Below, in pieces: positions 1-9,483 of a stretch of DNA of 64,000 nt (position 1 is its first letter; each line of letters starts with the position of its first letter). Made by a program: the position numbers and the translations under genes. This DNA is from an uncultured Lachnospiraceae bacterium (GTDB lineage Bacteria; Bacillota; Clostridia; Lachnospirales; Lachnospiraceae): assembly GCA_959022495.1 (NCBI GenBank), contig CAUEYX010000002.1, forward strand, positions 62,001-126,000, read 5' to 3'. A model generated the notes under the pieces. It was given only the letters and a program-made list of their open reading frames with translations. It ran no database searches and was not told the DNA's origin.

Positions 1-1
1 C

Positions 2-616
2 TGGACGGAAGTGGACCGCATTTATATGGAGAAATACAGTCTGACCGAGCCTGAAACATTCCACAAAGATATCGAGGGTATGAGCTATATCGAGACAGCC
101 CAGTATTTTGTAGATACATTTCAGACACTGCGGTGTACCAGGGAAGAGGTCATGCAGGAGTGGCGGGATATGACCGTTGAACTTTACGCGACCAAAGTAT
201 TCCCCAAGCCGGGCGCAGTGGAATTTTTGGACGAGATGAGAAGAAGGGGCGTGCTCCTTGGCATCGCGACAAGCAATGACCGCCAGATTGCCCAGGCAGC
301 GCTTGATGCGCAGGGGCTCAGCGAGTACTTTTCCTCAGTGTGTACGTCCAGTGAGGTGGCGGCCGGAAAACCTGCGCCGGACATGTATCTGAAAGTGGCA
401 GAGGATCTTGGTGTTGCCCCGGCGGACTGCCTTGTATTCGAGGATATCCCCAACGGAATCCTCGCAGGGAAAAACGCGGGTATGTCAGTCTGTGCCGTAG
501 ACGATGATTTCTCCAGACGGGACGAGCCGGAAAAGAAACGCCTGGCGGATTATTATATCCGGGATTTTTATGAAATCATGAACGAAACTTATGAAAAATG
601 CGGGGTTTCAGAATGA
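2..616 (+). CDS. HAD-superfamily hydrolase (beta-phosphoglucomutase-like phosphatase), 5' truncated by window edge
   Basis: The reading frame is open to the left edge, and the N-terminal DxD nucleophile motif expected in the family is missing, so the true start lies outside the window. Counting from the in-frame GTG at base 11, later HAD motifs are visible: motif II GIATSN (T87/S88), the motif III lysine in AAGKPAPD (K120) and motif IV FEDIPNGI (E144-D145). The helical segment before motif II resembles the cap domain of subfamily I phosphatases acting on small phosphosugars; the substrate cannot be read from sequence. The stop codon TGA at 614-616 overlaps the ATG of the next gene (ATGA), which implies co-transcription and translational coupling. 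Family assignment is firm, substrate unknown. Confidence 0.85.
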   Translation, partial: WTEVDRIYMEKYSLTEPETFHKDIEGMSYIETAQYFVDTFQTLRCTREEVMQEWRDMTVELYATKVFPKPGAVEFLDEMRRRGVLLGIATSNDRQIAQAALDAQGLSEYFSSVCTSSEVAAGKPAPDMYLKVAEDLGVAPADCLVFEDIPNGILAGKNAGMSVCAVDDDFSRRDEPEKKRLADYYIRDFYEIMNETYEKCGVSE

Positions 617-2592
617 GTGAAAGATTTTTGCCTGTGAACAGGACGGAGATGGAAGAAAGAGGATGGGATCAGGTGGACTTTGTCTATGTGATCGGCGACG
701 CCTATGTGGACCATCCTTCTTTCGGCCATGCGATTATAAGCCGGCTGCTGGAATCCAGGGGATACCGAGTGGGCATCCTGTCCCAGCCGGACTGGAGAGA
801 TCCGTCCAGTGTGTGTGTGTTCGGGAGACCGCGCCTTGGGTTTCTCGTTTCCTCCGGCAATATGGATTCTATGGTAAACCATTACTCCGTGTCAAAGAAG
901 CGCAGAAAGACCGACGCGTATACACCGGGCGGCAGGATGGGAAATCGCCCTGACCGCGCCTGTGTAGTGTATGGCAACTTGATCCGTCAGACTTACAAAG
1001 ATACCCCTGTGATCCTGGGCGGAATTGAAGCCAGCCTGCGCAGGCTGGCACACTATGATTATTGGTCTGATTCATTGAGACGTTCGATCCTTCTGGATTC
1101 CGGCGCGGATATCATTTCCTACGGAATGGGGGAGCGATCCATTGTGGAGATCGCTGAAGCGCTGGACGCCGGCATCCCGGTGGAAGAACTCACGTATATC
1201 AAAGGCACAGTGGTCCGCGTAAAAGAGCGGGAGAAAATTCAGGAGGCCCAATTCCTGCCTTCCTTTGAGGAGCTGAAACAGGATAAGAAAAATTACGCCA
1301 AAAGTTTCTATACACAGTACTTGAATACGGACGCTTTCACTGGGAAGCGGCTGGCAGAGCCCTATTCGGATCATCTGTACGTGGTACAGAACCCACCGGC
1401 AGAGCCCCTTTCGGTTATGGAAATGGATGATATTTACGCCCTGCCGTATGCCAGGACATACCATCCTTCTTATGAGGCGGAAGGCGGTGTGCCAGCGGTG
1501 TCTGAGATCCGCTTTAGTTTAATCAGCAGCAGAGGCTGTTTTGGAGGATGCAGTTTCTGCGCGCTGACGTTCCATCAGGGCCGCGTCGTGCAGGTGAGAA
1601 GCCAGGAATCCTTGTTAAGAGAAGCTGAAATCATGACAAAGGAACCGGATTTTAAGGGGTATATTCATGACGTGGGAGGACCGACGGCAAATTTCCGCCA
1701 TCCTTCCTGCGCGAAGCAGATGGAACACGGCGTATGCAGAACCCGCCAGTGCCTGTTCCCGTCTCCCTGCCGGAACCTGGATGCAGATCACAGTGATTAT
1801 GTATCGCTTTTAAAGAAACTTCGGGACATTCCGGGGGTAAAAAAGGTGTTTATCCGCTCCGGAATCCGTTTTGACTATCTGCTTGCTGACCGGAAAAATG
1901 AATTTCTCCGGGAATTGTGTGAGTATCATGTGAGCGGTCAGCTGAAAGTGGCGCCGGAACATGTCTCGGACCAGGTGCTTGCTCTGATGGGCAAGCCGCA
2001 GAACTATGTGTATGAAGAATTTACACGCCAGTTCAGGAACATGAACGAGAGGCTCGGGAAGAAACAGTATCTTGTTCCCTACCTGATGTCCTCACACCCG
2101 GGTTCCACGCTGAAAGAGGCGGTCAAGCTGGCAGAATACTGCCGGGATCTGGGCTACATGCCTGAGCAGGTGCAGGATTTCTACCCAACGCCGTCTACTC
2201 TGTCAACATGTATGTACTATACCGGTCTTGACCCGAGGAACATGAAGCCTGTTTATGTGCCGAAAAATCCTCATGAAAAGGCAATGCAGAGGGCTCTGAT
2301 CCAGTATCGGAATCCCAAACTTTATGACCTGGCAGAGGAGGCGCTTAAAAAGGCGGGCAGGGAAGACCTGATCGGCTATGGACTTCAATGTCTGCTCCGG
2401 CCCCGGCGGGCAGGAAAATCAGCGGCTGGCGGAACATCCGCATTCGACGCGGGGCAATCCGAACGCGGCGGAAGAAGGCTGGAATCCGCGGGACAGAGAT
2501 CCGCTCCAGGGACACGCTCTTCCGAAAGAAAGCAGGCGGGAACACCAAAAAGAAAGAAGAAAACCATACGGAATATTCACAGAAAGAAGTGA
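613..2592 (+). CDS. YgiQ family radical SAM protein
   Basis: About 659 residues. I prefer the ATG at 613, which overlaps the upstream stop as ATGA, over the in-frame ATG at 598. The N-terminal third is the YgiQ-specific domain. A radical-SAM core follows with the 4Fe-4S motif CFGGCSFC (C309, C313, C316 from this start), then the family's conserved C-terminal region. The last 60 or so residues form a low-complexity, strongly basic tail rich in Arg, Lys, Gly and Ser, probably disordered. YgiQ proteins are widespread radical-SAM enzymes whose reaction is not established, so no substrate is proposed. The family call is confident from length and motif order; the function of the basic tail (nucleic-acid contact is one possibility) is inference. 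Confidence 0.9.
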   Translation: MSERFLPVNRTEMEERGWDQVDFVYVIGDAYVDHPSFGHAIISRLLESRGYRVGILSQPDWRDPSSVCVFGRPRLGFLVSSGNMDSMVNHYSVSKKRRKTDAYTPGGRMGNRPDRACVVYGNLIRQTYKDTPVILGGIEASLRRLAHYDYWSDSLRRSILLDSGADIISYGMGERSIVEIAEALDAGIPVEELTYIKGTVVRVKEREKIQEAQFLPSFEELKQDKKNYAKSFYTQYLNTDAFTGKRLAEPYSDHLYVVQNPPAEPLSVMEMDDIYALPYARTYHPSYEAEGGVPAVSEIRFSLISSRGCFGGCSFCALTFHQGRVVQVRSQESLLREAEIMTKEPDFKGYIHDVGGPTANFRHPSCAKQMEHGVCRTRQCLFPSPCRNLDADHSDYVSLLKKLRDIPGVKKVFIRSGIRFDYLLADRKNEFLRELCEYHVSGQLKVAPEHVSDQVLALMGKPQNYVYEEFTRQFRNMNERLGKKQYLVPYLMSSHPGSTLKEAVKLAEYCRDLGYMPEQVQDFYPTPSTLSTCMYYTGLDPRNMKPVYVPKNPHEKAMQRALIQYRNPKLYDLAEEALKKAGREDLIGYGLQCLLRPRRAGKSAAGGTSAFDAGQSERGGRRLESAGQRSAPGTRSSERKQAGTPKRKKKTIRNIHRKK

Positions 2593-2600
2593 GATGATCG

Positions 2601-3368
2601 ATGCGTACAGCAGTTGTCACTGGCGCTTCCTCAGGGATGGGGAGAGAATTTGTCCGCCAGCTCGGGTATTTTTATAGAGACTTAGATGAGATCTGGGTTA
2701 TCGCAAGAAGAAAAGAACGGATGGAGCAGCTAAAGCAGGAGAGCCGTGTGCCTGTCAGGATATTTGAGGGAGACCTTCTGAAAAAGCAGGTATACAAAGA
2801 GTATCACCAGGCACTTAAGGATCTGCGCCCGGACATCAGGATGCTTGTCAATTCAGCCGGGTTCGGCAAAAGTGGAAAGTTTACGGATATTGCGGAGAAA
2901 GGAAAGAAGATTCAGACGGATATGGTGGATTTAAACTGCCGCAGCCTGACCCGTATGGCCCAGATGACCCTGCCTTGGATGAGCAGGGGAAGCCGTATCA
3001 TCAACCTGGCATCCGCCGCGGCCTTCTGCCCGCAGAACGGGTTTGCAGTGTACGCGGCATCCAAATCCTATGTTCTCAGTTTATCACGGGCGCTGAGTTC
3101 TGAGCTGAGAGCGAAGGGAATCTATGTGACTGCTGTGTGCCCGGGACCGGTGGACACCGAATTCTTCCGCGTCAGCGGCGAACTGAAAAGTCCCCTAAAA
3201 AAACTGGCGCTGGCTGATACCGGGAAGGTGGTCCACAAAGCGCTCTTTGACAGCCGCAGAAAGCGGACAGTCTCTGTATATGGGACAGGAATGAAGGCGG
3301 CATATCTGGGGGCAAAGCTGGTTCCCCACAGTTGGATACTTAAGGCAGAGGAGTTATTTACGAAATGA
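2601..3368 (+). CDS. SDR family NAD(P)-dependent oxidoreductase
   Basis: 255 residues, a classical short-chain dehydrogenase. The Rossmann cofactor motif TGASSGMG lies at residues 7-14, an NSAG-type motif follows the fourth strand, and the catalytic segment has a Ser (NLASAAAF) followed by YAASK, that is YxxxK. A basic stretch (ARRKERME) after strand beta-2 suggests NADP(H) preference; that is inferred. The gene begins 8 bp after the YgiQ stop, and its own stop overlaps the next start codon (ATGA at 3365-3368), so the first genes of the window look like one operon. Close relatives in Clostridia are annotated only generically, and the substrate is unknown. Confidence 0.88.
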   Translation: MRTAVVTGASSGMGREFVRQLGYFYRDLDEIWVIARRKERMEQLKQESRVPVRIFEGDLLKKQVYKEYHQALKDLRPDIRMLVNSAGFGKSGKFTDIAEKGKKIQTDMVDLNCRSLTRMAQMTLPWMSRGSRIINLASAAAFCPQNGFAVYAASKSYVLSLSRALSSELRAKGIYVTAVCPGPVDTEFFRVSGELKSPLKKLALADTGKVVHKALFDSRRKRTVSVYGTGMKAAYLGAKLVPHSWILKAEELFTK

Positions 3369-3943
3369 AAAGAGTACAAAAAGGCACTCCAGGTTATCTG
3401 GATTATAAGAAAAAAGTAGAAATTTTAAGGACCATTGTTTATTTTGGCATTGTTGCCGCTGTGTTTTTCCTCGGATATTTCCAGACCGGCTCAAGGCAGA
3501 ACCTTCTCACCGTAGTGGCAATTCTCGGCTGTCTTCCGGCCGCCAAAGCATTGGTGGGAGTGATCGTGAGATTCCCGTACCGTTCGATCGATCAGCAGCG
3601 CGCGGAGGAGATCACAGAGAAGACCGGGCACCTTACGGTCTGCTTTGATATGGTGATTACAAGCCAGGATAAAATCATGCCTGTGGACTGTATTGTGATA
3701 TCCGGTAATAATATTTTCGGTTATACCCACTACAAAAAAGTGGATTTAAAGATGGCTGCCGATCATATCAAAGCAATGTTAAAGGAGAACCATTATAATG
3801 GTCTGGCCGTCCGCATTCTCAATGAATACAAACCATTTATCACAAGGGCGGAAGGACTTGACAATATCGCAGCGGTAGAAAAGGAAGATACAAAGGAGCG
3901 GGATGAGGCAGTGCGGGGAATCATCCTCAATCTCTCTATGTAG
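3365..3943 (+). CDS. Conserved hypothetical membrane protein, two N-terminal TM segments
   Basis: 192 residues. The N-terminal 18 residues are polar and basic, followed by two hydrophobic helices (about 23-41 and 48-68) and a long soluble C-terminal domain ending ILNLSM. The soluble part has alternating strand/helix character and no catalytic motif I recognise. Its start overlaps the SDR stop codon, so it is translated with the oxidoreductase. It looks like a conserved Lachnospiraceae protein of unknown function. By topology both termini of the TM hairpin would face the same side, and the soluble domain is probably cytoplasmic under the positive-inside rule. I do not assign a role. Confidence 0.75.
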   Translation: MKRVQKGTPGYLDYKKKVEILRTIVYFGIVAAVFFLGYFQTGSRQNLLTVVAILGCLPAAKALVGVIVRFPYRSIDQQRAEEITEKTGHLTVCFDMVITSQDKIMPVDCIVISGNNIFGYTHYKKVDLKMAADHIKAMLKENHYNGLAVRILNEYKPFITRAEGLDNIAAVEKEDTKERDEAVRGIILNLSM

Positions 3944-3997
3944 GGGATTCACGTGCCGGAAGCAGGCAGATAATAAGCACATAGAAAGAGGCAGAAT

Positions 3998-4987
3998 ATG
4001 AAAGAACTGTGTATCCGGCCAAACGAGGCCGGACAGCGCCTGGATAAATTTCTGGGAAAATATATGAACCAGGCGCCGAAGAGTTTTCTATATAAGATGC
4101 TGAGAAAGAAGAATATTACCCTGAACGGGAAAAAAGCTTCAGGAAATGAAATACTCTCCCAGGGGGATTCCGTAAAACTTTTCTTAGCGGATGAGACAAT
4201 CAGCAAATTCTCGGGGTTCCAGGAAGTGATCCCTGATGGGCCTGCGCATAAGAATGGTGGGGCAGAGCTTGACATATTATATGAAGACGAGCATACAATC
4301 TTTATAAACAAGCCCGTGGGAATGCTCTCCCAGAAAGCAGATCCGGGGGATGTATCCCTGGTTGAGCATCTGATTTCCTATCTCCTTGAGACCGGTGAGA
4401 TCACGGAACAGGAACTGCGCACCTTCCGCCCTTCCGTGTGCAACCGTCTGGACCGCAATACAAGCGGGATTGTGGCTGCGGGAAAGACGCTCCCAGCACT
4501 CCAGGAATTAAGCGCAATGTTCCGGGAGCGGAGCCTGAAGAAATATTACCTCTGTCTCGTGAAGGGAGAGGCGGTTAAACAGTGCCGGATCTGCGGGTAT
4601 CTGACTAAGGATGACCGGACCAATACTGTTTCCATCCGGGAAGAAAAAGCAAGAGACGCATCTTTGATTGAGACGGAATACCGTCCTGTTTCTCATGGGA
4701 ATGGGGTGACTCTTCTGGAAGTTCACCTGATTACGGGAAAGACGCATCAGATCCGCGCCCACCTTGCGGCCGATGGGCATCCCATCGCCGGGGATTATAA
4801 GTACGGGGACAGATCCTTTAACAACGAACTGAAGAAACACTACGGGCTTTCCAGTCAGCTCCTTCACGCGGCAAGGCTGTGCGTCCCACAGTGCGATGGC
4901 GCACTGTCCGGCATCTCGGGGAAAGAGATCACCGCGCCCATGTGCCCGCTTTTTGAGAAAATCTGCAGGGACAAAGGAGTGATGTGA
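3998..4987 (+). CDS. RluA family pseudouridine synthase
   Basis: 329 residues. An S4 RNA-binding domain occupies about residues 12-65 (RLDKFLGKY through the LNGKKA turn). The catalytic domain has the family motif NRLDRNTSG, in which D152 is the expected nucleophile, and the motif KTHQIRAHL. It should isomerise uridine in rRNA or tRNA. It is one of two RluA-type enzymes here; the other lies at 27.4-28.3 kb and is closer to RluD. This one has an RluC-like layout, but the exact target site cannot be set from sequence. It lies 54 bp after the membrane-protein gene and immediately precedes recU, whose start follows its stop by one base. Confidence 0.9.
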   Translation: MKELCIRPNEAGQRLDKFLGKYMNQAPKSFLYKMLRKKNITLNGKKASGNEILSQGDSVKLFLADETISKFSGFQEVIPDGPAHKNGGAELDILYEDEHTIFINKPVGMLSQKADPGDVSLVEHLISYLLETGEITEQELRTFRPSVCNRLDRNTSGIVAAGKTLPALQELSAMFRERSLKKYYLCLVKGEAVKQCRICGYLTKDDRTNTVSIREEKARDASLIETEYRPVSHGNGVTLLEVHLITGKTHQIRAHLAADGHPIAGDYKYGDRSFNNELKKHYGLSSQLLHAARLCVPQCDGALSGISGKEITAPMCPLFEKICRDKGVM

Positions 4988-4988
4988 C

Positions 4989-5522
4989 ATGGCGACATGG
5001 AGTTCAAGAGGGCTGCGAGGTTCGACCCTTGAAGAATTTATTAACCATACAAATGAGCGGTACAAGGAGATGGGACTCGCGCTGGTTCAGAAAATTCCCA
5101 CACCCATTACTCCGGTGAGGATCGACCAGGAAAGCCGGCATATTACGCTGGCGTATTTTGATAAAGTCAGCACCGTCGATTACATCGGCGCTGTTCAGGG
5201 GATTCCCGTCTGTTTTGACGCGAAAGAGTGCAGTGTGGACACCTTTCCCCTTCAAAACGTACATGAGCACCAGATTGACTTTATGGGCAGATTTGAAGGG
5301 CAGGGCGGAATTTCCTTTCTGCTCATTTATTATACGGAGAGAGATGAGCTGTATTATATGAGGTATCAGCAGATTCGAAAGTTCTGGGAGCGAGCGGAGG
5401 GAGGGGGACGGAAAAGCTTCCGCTTTGAGGAACTGGACCCGGGCTGGTTTATGCAGCTTCAGAATGGCTACTTTGTGCCGTATCTTGACTTTATCCAGAA
5501 AGACCTGGACCACAGGGATTGA
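4989..5522 (+). CDS. recU: Holliday junction resolvase RecU
   Basis: 177 residues, close to the usual RecU length. RecU is the Firmicute junction resolvase, working with RuvAB in recombinational repair and chromosome segregation. The nuclease core is visible: STVDYIGAVQG supplies D64, and VCFDAKE supplies the acidic residue D77 and K79, matching the Asp...Glu/Asp-x-Lys pattern of the type II restriction-enzyme-like fold. The FPLQNVHEHQI segment is also typical. AAGGAG lies 9 bases before the ATG. The TGA stop sits inside the -35 element of the following his promoter, so the histidine operon starts exactly where this one ends. There is no ponA next door, unlike in Bacillus. Confidence 0.93.
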   Translation: MATWSSRGLRGSTLEEFINHTNERYKEMGLALVQKIPTPITPVRIDQESRHITLAYFDKVSTVDYIGAVQGIPVCFDAKECSVDTFPLQNVHEHQIDFMGRFEGQGGISFLLIYYTERDELYYMRYQQIRKFWERAEGGGRKSFRFEELDPGWFMQLQNGYFVPYLDFIQKDLDHRD

Positions 5523-5547
5523 CAGAAGTATGGAAAGTCCGTATAAT
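5519..5547 (+). promoter_or_regulatory. Sigma-A-type promoter of the his operon
   Basis: TTGACA at 5519-5524, a 17-bp spacer and TATAAT at 5542-5547: a full match to the housekeeping consensus. The -35 overlaps the recU stop codon. The predicted start near 5554 leaves a leader of about 45 nt before hisZ, too short for a T-box or a histidine leader-peptide attenuator. Confidence 0.85.
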
Positions 5548-5599
5548 TACAAGAGTGTTTTAGCGTATTAGCACGATAAAGTGAAAGGAGTGTTATCAT

Positions 5600-6850
5600 A
5601 TGGAACAAAAACTTCATACCCCGGAAGGCGTCCGGGATATCTACAACAAAGAATGTGAGACGAAAACCGCACTCCAGAGAAAGCTCAGCAAAGTACTGCA
5701 TCTGTACGGATATCAGGATATACAGACACCAACGTTTGAATACTATGAGGTGTTCCGCAAGGAGATCGGCTCCACATCGACTCAGGAGCTCTATAAATTT
5801 TTTGACCGTGAGGGAAATATTCTGGCTCTGCGTCCGGATATCACCCCGTCAGTGGCCAGGGCGGCTGCCACTCTGTTTGAGTCTGAGGATATGCCCATCC
5901 GCCTCTGCTATGCGGGGAATACGTTTATCAATCATTCCAGTTACCAGGGAAGGCTCAAGGAGAACACCCAGCTCGGGGCAGAGCTGATCGGTCTGGATTC
6001 TGTGGAAGCGGACGCGGAAATGCTCGCCATGGTCGTGGACGGATTAAAGCAGGTGGGGCTGAAAGAATTCCAGGTCAGCCTGGGACATGTAGATTTTATT
6101 CAGAGTCTTCTCAAGGCCGCCGGGCTGGAAGAAGAAGAGAGCAGAGAGATCCGCGCGCTGATCACGAACCGTAACTTCTTCGGGGTGGAAGAAATCCTGG
6201 ACGAACATAAAGTAAAAGACAGCGTAAGGGAGGCGTTCCGCCTTCTGCCGGAACTGACCGGCGGGCCGGAGGTGCTGGAGAGCGCGATGGCGGCTGCGCC
6301 GGATCTGGACGCAAAGCTTTCGGTCACCCGCCTTCAGCAGATCTTCCGCCTTCTAAAACTGTACGGCGCGGACGACCATATCACATTTGATCTGAGCATG
6401 AGCGGAAATTACGGTTACTATACAGGAATCATTTTCCGCGCCTATACATTCGGCACCGGGGACGCTGTTGTCAGAGGCGGGCGCTATGACCATCTGCTGG
6501 AGAAATTCGGCAAAGACACGCCGTCCATCGGCTTCGCCATTCTTCTGGATGAGCTCATGGGCGCGCTTGGAAGACAGAAGATTCCGGTGGAAACGATTCA
6601 CCGCAATCTGATCGTCTACACAGAAGCCACTGAGGAACAGGCGCTGTCCCTGGCGTGCAGTTTCCGGAAAAAAGGACGGAATATTGAACTTCTCAAAAGA
6701 GAGCCTGAAGAGGAACGGGAAAAATACGAAGCGTATGCCAGACGCACCCTTGCAGCGGCGATTCTCTATCTGAGAGACGACTTAAAGATCGAGATGGTGA
6801 ACCTGAGGACCGGGGATGAGAAGCTGGTAAATATGCCGGGCGTGGATTAA
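5600..6850 (+). CDS. hisZ: ATP phosphoribosyltransferase regulatory subunit HisZ
   Basis: 416 residues. HisZ is a catalytically inactive paralogue of histidyl-tRNA synthetase that forms the hetero-octamer with short HisG and confers histidine feedback control. The class II synthetase core is recognisable: LHTPEGVRDIY at the N-terminus, ALRPDITPSVAR (motif 2-like) and RGGRYDHLLEKFG near residue 300. A true HisRS would be a little longer with a full anticodon-binding domain, and the direct neighbour hisG (12 bp downstream, short form) settles the choice. RBS AAAGGAG precedes the ATG. First gene of the his operon. Confidence 0.94.
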   Translation: MEQKLHTPEGVRDIYNKECETKTALQRKLSKVLHLYGYQDIQTPTFEYYEVFRKEIGSTSTQELYKFFDREGNILALRPDITPSVARAAATLFESEDMPIRLCYAGNTFINHSSYQGRLKENTQLGAELIGLDSVEADAEMLAMVVDGLKQVGLKEFQVSLGHVDFIQSLLKAAGLEEEESREIRALITNRNFFGVEEILDEHKVKDSVREAFRLLPELTGGPEVLESAMAAAPDLDAKLSVTRLQQIFRLLKLYGADDHITFDLSMSGNYGYYTGIIFRAYTFGTGDAVVRGGRYDHLLEKFGKDTPSIGFAILLDELMGALGRQKIPVETIHRNLIVYTEATEEQALSLACSFRKKGRNIELLKREPEEEREKYEAYARRTLAAAILYLRDDLKIEMVNLRTGDEKLVNMPGVD

Positions 6851-6862
6851 AGGAGCATTAGA

Positions 6863-7507
6863 ATGAGATATTTAACATTTGCCCTCACAAAGGGACGCCT
6901 TGCCAGCAGGACACTGGATATGCTGGAGAAACTGGGCATCACCTGCGATGAGATGAAAGAGAAAGACTCCAGGAAGCTGATTTTTACAAACGAGGAACTG
7001 AAACTGAAATTCTTCCTCGCTAAGGGGCCGGATGTCCCGACTTACGTAGAGTACGGAGCAGCTGACATTGGAGTTGTGGGGAAAGACACAATTATAGAAG
7101 AAGGCAGGAAGGTCCATGAGGTGCTGGACCTTGGTTTTGGGAAATGCAGGATGTGCGTCTGCGGGTATGAGAACGCGGCAGAGCTTCTGCAGCACAGAGA
7201 GCTGATCCGTGTCGCCACAAAATACCCCAAAATCGCAAAAGATTATTTTTATAATAAAAAGCATCAGACTGTTGAGATTATTAAGATGAACGGTTCCATC
7301 GAGCTTGCGCCCATTGTGGGGCTGTCTGAGGTGATCGTGGACATTGTGGAGACGGGTTCTACTCTCAAAGAGAATGGCCTTGTGGTCCTGGAGGAAGTGT
7401 GTCCCCTGTCCGCGCGCATGATCGTCAATCCGGTGAGCATGCGGATGGAGAATGAACGGATCAAAAAACTGATCACAGAATTACGGACCCTGCTCCGTGC
7501 AGAGTAA
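6863..7507 (+). CDS. hisG: ATP phosphoribosyltransferase, short form (HisG)
   Basis: 214 residues: the short HisG lacking the C-terminal regulatory domain. It catalyses the first committed step, ATP + PRPP to phosphoribosyl-ATP, and depends on HisZ. Visible motifs are LTFALTKGRLA at the N-terminus, AADIGVVGKDTI in the middle and the PRPP-binding loop VDIVETGSTLKENGL. RBS AAAGGAG is spaced 8 bases from the ATG. It is followed 15 bp later by hisD. Confidence 0.96.
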   Translation: MRYLTFALTKGRLASRTLDMLEKLGITCDEMKEKDSRKLIFTNEELKLKFFLAKGPDVPTYVEYGAADIGVVGKDTIIEEGRKVHEVLDLGFGKCRMCVCGYENAAELLQHRELIRVATKYPKIAKDYFYNKKHQTVEIIKMNGSIELAPIVGLSEVIVDIVETGSTLKENGLVVLEEVCPLSARMIVNPVSMRMENERIKKLITELRTLLRAE

Positions 7508-7522
7508 AGGCGGGAGGAAATT

Positions 7523-8824
7523 ATGCGAATCGAAAAACTTGACCAGAATACAAAAAAAAGCCTGCTGGAGGATCTCTTAAAGCGCAGCCCTAACAGTTAT
7601 GGAAAATATGAGGAGAGCGTGCGGGAGATTCTTGACGAGGTAAAAGAGCGCAGGGATGAAGCCCTGTTTGAATATACAAAGAAATTCGACGGCGCAGACA
7701 TCAATGCTTCCAATATTCTTGTGACAGAGGAGGAGATCCAAGAGGCATACCGGATTGTCGACCCTGGACTGCTCGAAGTGATCCGAAGGGCCCTCGTCAA
7801 TATCCGCGCTTACCACGAGAAACAGAAGCAGTACAGCTGGTTTGACAGCAGGCCGGACGGGACGATTCTCGGACAGAAGGTGACCCCCCTCGCCAGAGTC
7901 GGCGTGTATGTGCCGGGCGGAAAGGCTGCCTACCCTTCTTCGGTCCTGATGAATATCATGCCCGCCAAAGCCGCCGGGGTTGATGAGATTATCATGGTGA
8001 CACCTCCGGGGAAAGACGGGAAGGTCACGCCCACTACCCTTGTGGCGGCAAAAGAAGCGGGCGCGGATAAAATCTACAAAGCAGGAGGCGCGCAGGCTAT
8101 AGCTGCCCTTGCTTACGGGACAGAAAGCATTCCAAAGGTAGATAAAATCGTGGGGCCGGGCAATATTTATGTTGCCCTTGCCAAAAAGGCGGTTTACGGC
8201 CACGTGAGCATTGACTCCATCGCGGGCCCCAGTGAAATCTTGGTCCTTGCGGATGAATCGGCAGACCCGCGTTATGTGGCGGCGGATCTTCTCTCACAGG
8301 CAGAACATGATGAGCTTGCCAGCGCCATTCTTGTAACGACCAGCATGGAACTGGCCAGGAAGGTGTCTGACTGGACGGACATCTTTATCAAGGAACTGTC
8401 AAGAGGAGAGATCATCCAGAAATCCCTGGATAACTACGGACATATCCTGGTGGCGGACACCATAGAAGACGCCGTCAGCGCGGCTAATGAGATTGCGTCG
8501 GAACACCTGGAGATCATGACGGAAAATCCATTTGAAGTAATGACAAAGATCCGCAACGCTGGCGCGATCTTCATCGGGGAATATTCCAGTGAGCCGCTGG
8601 GCGATTACTTCGCGGGACCAAATCATGTCCTGCCCACCAACGGCACGGCAAAATTCTTTTCCCCGCTGTCCGTGGATGATTTTATCAAAAAGTCAAGCAT
8701 CATTTCCTATTCAAAAGATGCCCTGGAGAGAATCCATACGGACATTGAGCGCTTTGCGGAGGCAGAGCAGCTGACTGCCCATGCCAATTCAGTCAGAGTA
8801 CGCTTTGATGGAAAAAACGAATAA
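7523..8824 (+). CDS. hisD: Histidinol dehydrogenase (HisD)
   Basis: 433 residues, full length for the family. It oxidises L-histidinol to L-histidine in two NAD-dependent steps through histidinaldehyde. Zinc and catalytic positions are visible in LLSQAEHDELASA (Gln and His ligands), NEIASEHLEIM (catalytic Glu-His pair) and GPNHVLPTNG. The Rossmann segments VPGGKAAYPSSVLMN and IVGPGNIYVALAK are typical. GGGAGG precedes the ATG. A gap of 68 bp separates it from hisB, the largest inside the operon, with no promoter I can see. Confidence 0.96.
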   Translation: MRIEKLDQNTKKSLLEDLLKRSPNSYGKYEESVREILDEVKERRDEALFEYTKKFDGADINASNILVTEEEIQEAYRIVDPGLLEVIRRALVNIRAYHEKQKQYSWFDSRPDGTILGQKVTPLARVGVYVPGGKAAYPSSVLMNIMPAKAAGVDEIIMVTPPGKDGKVTPTTLVAAKEAGADKIYKAGGAQAIAALAYGTESIPKVDKIVGPGNIYVALAKKAVYGHVSIDSIAGPSEILVLADESADPRYVAADLLSQAEHDELASAILVTTSMELARKVSDWTDIFIKELSRGEIIQKSLDNYGHILVADTIEDAVSAANEIASEHLEIMTENPFEVMTKIRNAGAIFIGEYSSEPLGDYFAGPNHVLPTNGTAKFFSPLSVDDFIKKSSIISYSKDALERIHTDIERFAEAEQLTAHANSVRVRFDGKNE

Positions 8825-8892
8825 TCTCGAATAAGAGAACAATCAAATTTGCAAAAACCGTTTAACGGCCACAGACACAGGAGGAAGGGAAC

Positions 8893-9483
8893 ATGAACCA
8901 GCGGATCGGAAGCTGTATCAGGAAAACGAAAGAGACAGATATCTGTCTTACCATAAATCTTGACGGACAGGGCAGAAACAAAATTGATACCGGAATCCCG
9001 TTTTTTGACCATATGCTGGACGGGTTTGCCCGCCACGGCCTATTTGACCTGGAGGTCCAGGTGAAGGGAGACATCCAGGTGGACAGCCACCACACCATAG
9101 AGGACACGGGTATTGTCCTTGGTCAGGCCATTGCAGAAGCCCTTGGGGATAAGGCGGGGATAAAGAGATACGGGTATTTTATTCTTCCAATGGATGAGAC
9201 GCTTGCCCTGTGTGCCGTCGATCTCTCCGGGCGTCCGTATCTGAAGTATGACGCGGACTTTACGGTGCCAAGGCTTGGGACCATGGATACAGAAATGGTG
9301 CGGGAGTTTTTCTACGCTGTCTCTTACAGCGCGGCTGTGAACCTGCATGTAAAGATCCTGGAGGACGGTAACAATCACCATATGGCGGAGGCCATGTTTA
9401 AGGCGTTCGGAAAGGCGCTTGACATGGCAGTGTCCCCGGAACCCCGGATCACAGAAGTATGGTCCACTAAGGGAACGCTCTGA
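8893..9483 (+). CDS. hisB: Imidazoleglycerol-phosphate dehydratase (HisB)
   Basis: 196 residues: the monofunctional dehydratase without the histidinol-phosphatase domain of the enteric fusion. It converts imidazole-glycerol-3-phosphate to imidazole-acetol phosphate at a di-manganese centre. The duplicated metal-binding motifs are clear: DSHHTIEDTGIVLGQA and NNHHMAEAMFKAFGKAL, with FFDHMLDGFARHG at the N-terminus. AGGAGG stands 9 bases before the ATG. Histidinol-phosphate phosphatase and the aminotransferase HisC must be supplied from elsewhere. Confidence 0.95.
   Translation: MNQRIGSCIRKTKETDICLTINLDGQGRNKIDTGIPFFDHMLDGFARHGLFDLEVQVKGDIQVDSHHTIEDTGIVLGQAIAEALGDKAGIKRYGYFILPMDETLALCAVDLSGRPYLKYDADFTVPRLGTMDTEMVREFFYAVSYSAAVNLHVKILEDGNNHHMAEAMFKAFGKALDMAVSPEPRITEVWSTKGTL

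Noticed and set aside
5523..5599. Possible T-box or histidine attenuator before hisZ
   Set aside because: Leader after the predicted start is only about 45 nt and has no terminator/antiterminator pair or T-box sequence.
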